From JBHWPB01 sp043424675 (GTDB lineage Bacteria; Bacillota; Bacilli; Lactobacillales; Carnobacteriaceae_A), in the NCBI GenBank assembly GCA_043424675.1, contig JBHWPB010000114.1:1-5979 (forward strand): a DNA stretch of 5,979 bases, given 5' to 3'. Below the pieces are notes generated by a model. That model was not told the origin of the DNA. It saw only the letters and a program-made list of their open reading frames with translations, and searched no databases. Made by a program: the position numbers and the translations under genes. Every line of letters begins with the position of its first letter. Positions within the stretch are counted from its first letter, which is position 1. Shown piece after piece: positions 5,551-5,979 of the stretch.

Positions 5551-5742
5551 ATGAGTAAGAATAGACATGTAACGTATAATCAAGAAGAAGGTAGTTGGGA
5601 TGTCCTTGGTGAAGGTGATGAGCGAGCTTCAGTAACTTATGAAAATAAGCAAGACGCCATTGCAGAAGCTCGCCGACTCACAGATGATGACGCTCAAGTG
5701 ATCATCCACGACCAAGCAGGAAATATCATCTCAAACGAATAA
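5551..5742 (+). CDS. DUF2188 family small protein
   Basis: The 63-residue product MSKNRHVTYN...SWDVLGEGDERASVTYENKQDAIAEARR...VIIHDQAGNI has the DUF2188 pattern: an N-terminal strand ending in HV, a conserved Trp (16) followed by a V/K-rich strand, an A-S pair (26-27), a K-x2-A-I-x-x-A-R helix (33-41), and a final IIHD-x-x-G-x-I hairpin (51-59). Family members are small cytosolic proteins of unknown function. The start ATG at 5551 has AAAGGAG (5537-5543) 7 bases upstream; a TTG at 5518 in the same frame lacks one and would add residues not in the family. The product is acidic. It stands alone, divergent from the SDR gene, with a strong terminator 14 bases past the stop. Confidence 0.85.
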   Translation: MSKNRHVTYNQEEGSWDVLGEGDERASVTYENKQDAIAEARRLTDDDAQVIIHDQAGNIISNE

Positions 5743-5755
5743 GTTTAAAGATAAT

Positions 5756-5789
5756 AAAGAGAAGTGCATGATGCACTTCTCTTTTTTTT
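5756..5789 (+). terminator. Strong rho-independent terminator of the DUF2188 gene
   Basis: AAAGAGAAGTGCA (5756-5768) and TGCACTTCTCTTT (5772-5784) form a perfect 13-base-pair stem with a TGA loop, followed by eight T residues (5782-5789). Confidence 0.95.
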
Positions 5790-5839
5790 ACCTTATAATT
5801 CTTAATAATCTCTTATTTACAGATACCCCGACCGAATAA

Positions 5840-5866
5840 AGTCAAGTCCATAATCCTGTGTAAAAT
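5840..5866. repeat. Putative IS256-type terminal inverted repeat
   Basis: GTCCATAATCCTGTGTAAAA (5846-5865) aligns without gaps in length to the inner part of the IS256 end (GTCC...ATAAT...GTGTAAAA as I recall it). Inside it, GTAAAA (5860-5865) can pair with TTTTAC (5877-5882), a subterminal dyad. The outermost bases are not certain. Confidence 0.6.
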
Positions 5867-5890
5867 ACTATACAATGTTTTACCGGTCTC

Positions 5891-5979
5891 TCATTGATCA
5901 AACTTAATATATTTTCTTGTAGAACTGAGCCATTCGTCATGAAGGTCCATAAGGACAGCTCCAATTAATCGATTGGCAG
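5891..5979 (-). CDS. IS256-family transposase, C-terminal fragment
   Basis: Only the last 28 residues are in the window: ANRLIGAVLMDLHDEWLSST followed by RKYIKFDQ and a TGA stop. The R-L-I-G-A-[VI]-L-M-D-x-H-[DE]-E-W-x-[ST]-S-[TS]-R-[KR]-Y signature is the conserved tail of IS256-family (mutator-type DDE) transposases, which move the element by copy-out/paste-in through a circular intermediate. The catalytic DDE residues lie outside the window, so activity cannot be judged. The frame is open and the stop is at the family's usual place. Confidence 0.88.
   Translation of the reverse strand, partial: ANRLIGAVLMDLHDEWLSSTRKYIKFDQ

Larger units (their letters stand above)
5840..5979 (-). mobile_element. 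IS256-family insertion sequence, transposase-3' end only
   Basis: The right part of the window is one end of an insertion sequence: a transposase C-terminus (5891-5979) and, 25 bases beyond its stop, a sequence resembling IS256-family terminal inverted repeats. The element continues past the right edge, so its length, other end and target duplication cannot be seen. The outer boundary is estimated by aligning GTCC...TGTGTAAAA with the remembered IS256 end, so it could be off by several bases. Confidence 0.78.

Overview
The window looks like chromosomal DNA of a low-GC Gram-positive bacterium (Bacillota). The signs are AT-rich intergenic sequence, strong AGGAGG-type ribosome binding sites, compact rho-independent terminators with U-tracts, a lipoprotein with a Gram-positive style lipobox, a cre-like CcpA palindrome, and the end of an IS256-family insertion sequence. 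A lactic-acid-bacterium or Bacillales host fits, but the genus cannot be fixed from this sequence alone.

Layout, left to right. At the left edge is the N-terminus of a YfcC-family membrane transporter (minus strand), with a near-consensus promoter. Next is a 3-hydroxybutyrate-dehydrogenase-like short-chain dehydrogenase (SDR) on the minus strand. It has lost its first beta strand, its glycine-rich nucleotide-binding motif, its ribosome binding site and its promoter, and it starts directly beside the terminator of the gene upstream, so it reads as a 5'-deleted pseudogene. That upstream gene (minus) encodes a secreted lipoprotein with a repetitive Ser/Thr/Glu linker and a C-terminal domain I do not recognise. 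A 278-base intergenic stretch follows, holding a cre-like palindrome and a long hairpin with a 58-base loop; it could be a terminator or a small RNA. Then come rtcB (minus, RNA ligase) and, divergent from it, ftcD (plus, glutamate formimidoyltransferase).

ftcD converges on a second, intact SDR (minus), with hairpin terminators between them. Divergent from that SDR is a 63-residue DUF2188 protein (plus) with its own strong terminator. At the right edge is the 3' end of an IS256-family transposase (minus) with one terminal inverted repeat.

Almost every gene is a single transcription unit bounded by its own terminator, so there is no multigene operon or obvious shared pathway. It reads as a housekeeping/accessory mosaic: RNA repair (RtcB), one-carbon/folate or histidine metabolism (FtcD), two oxidoreductases, a small stress-type protein and an envelope lipoprotein. 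I see no clear new multi-gene system. The most unusual items are the structured intergenic region beside rtcB (2000-2200), the decapitated SDR, and the duplicated linker of the lipoprotein.
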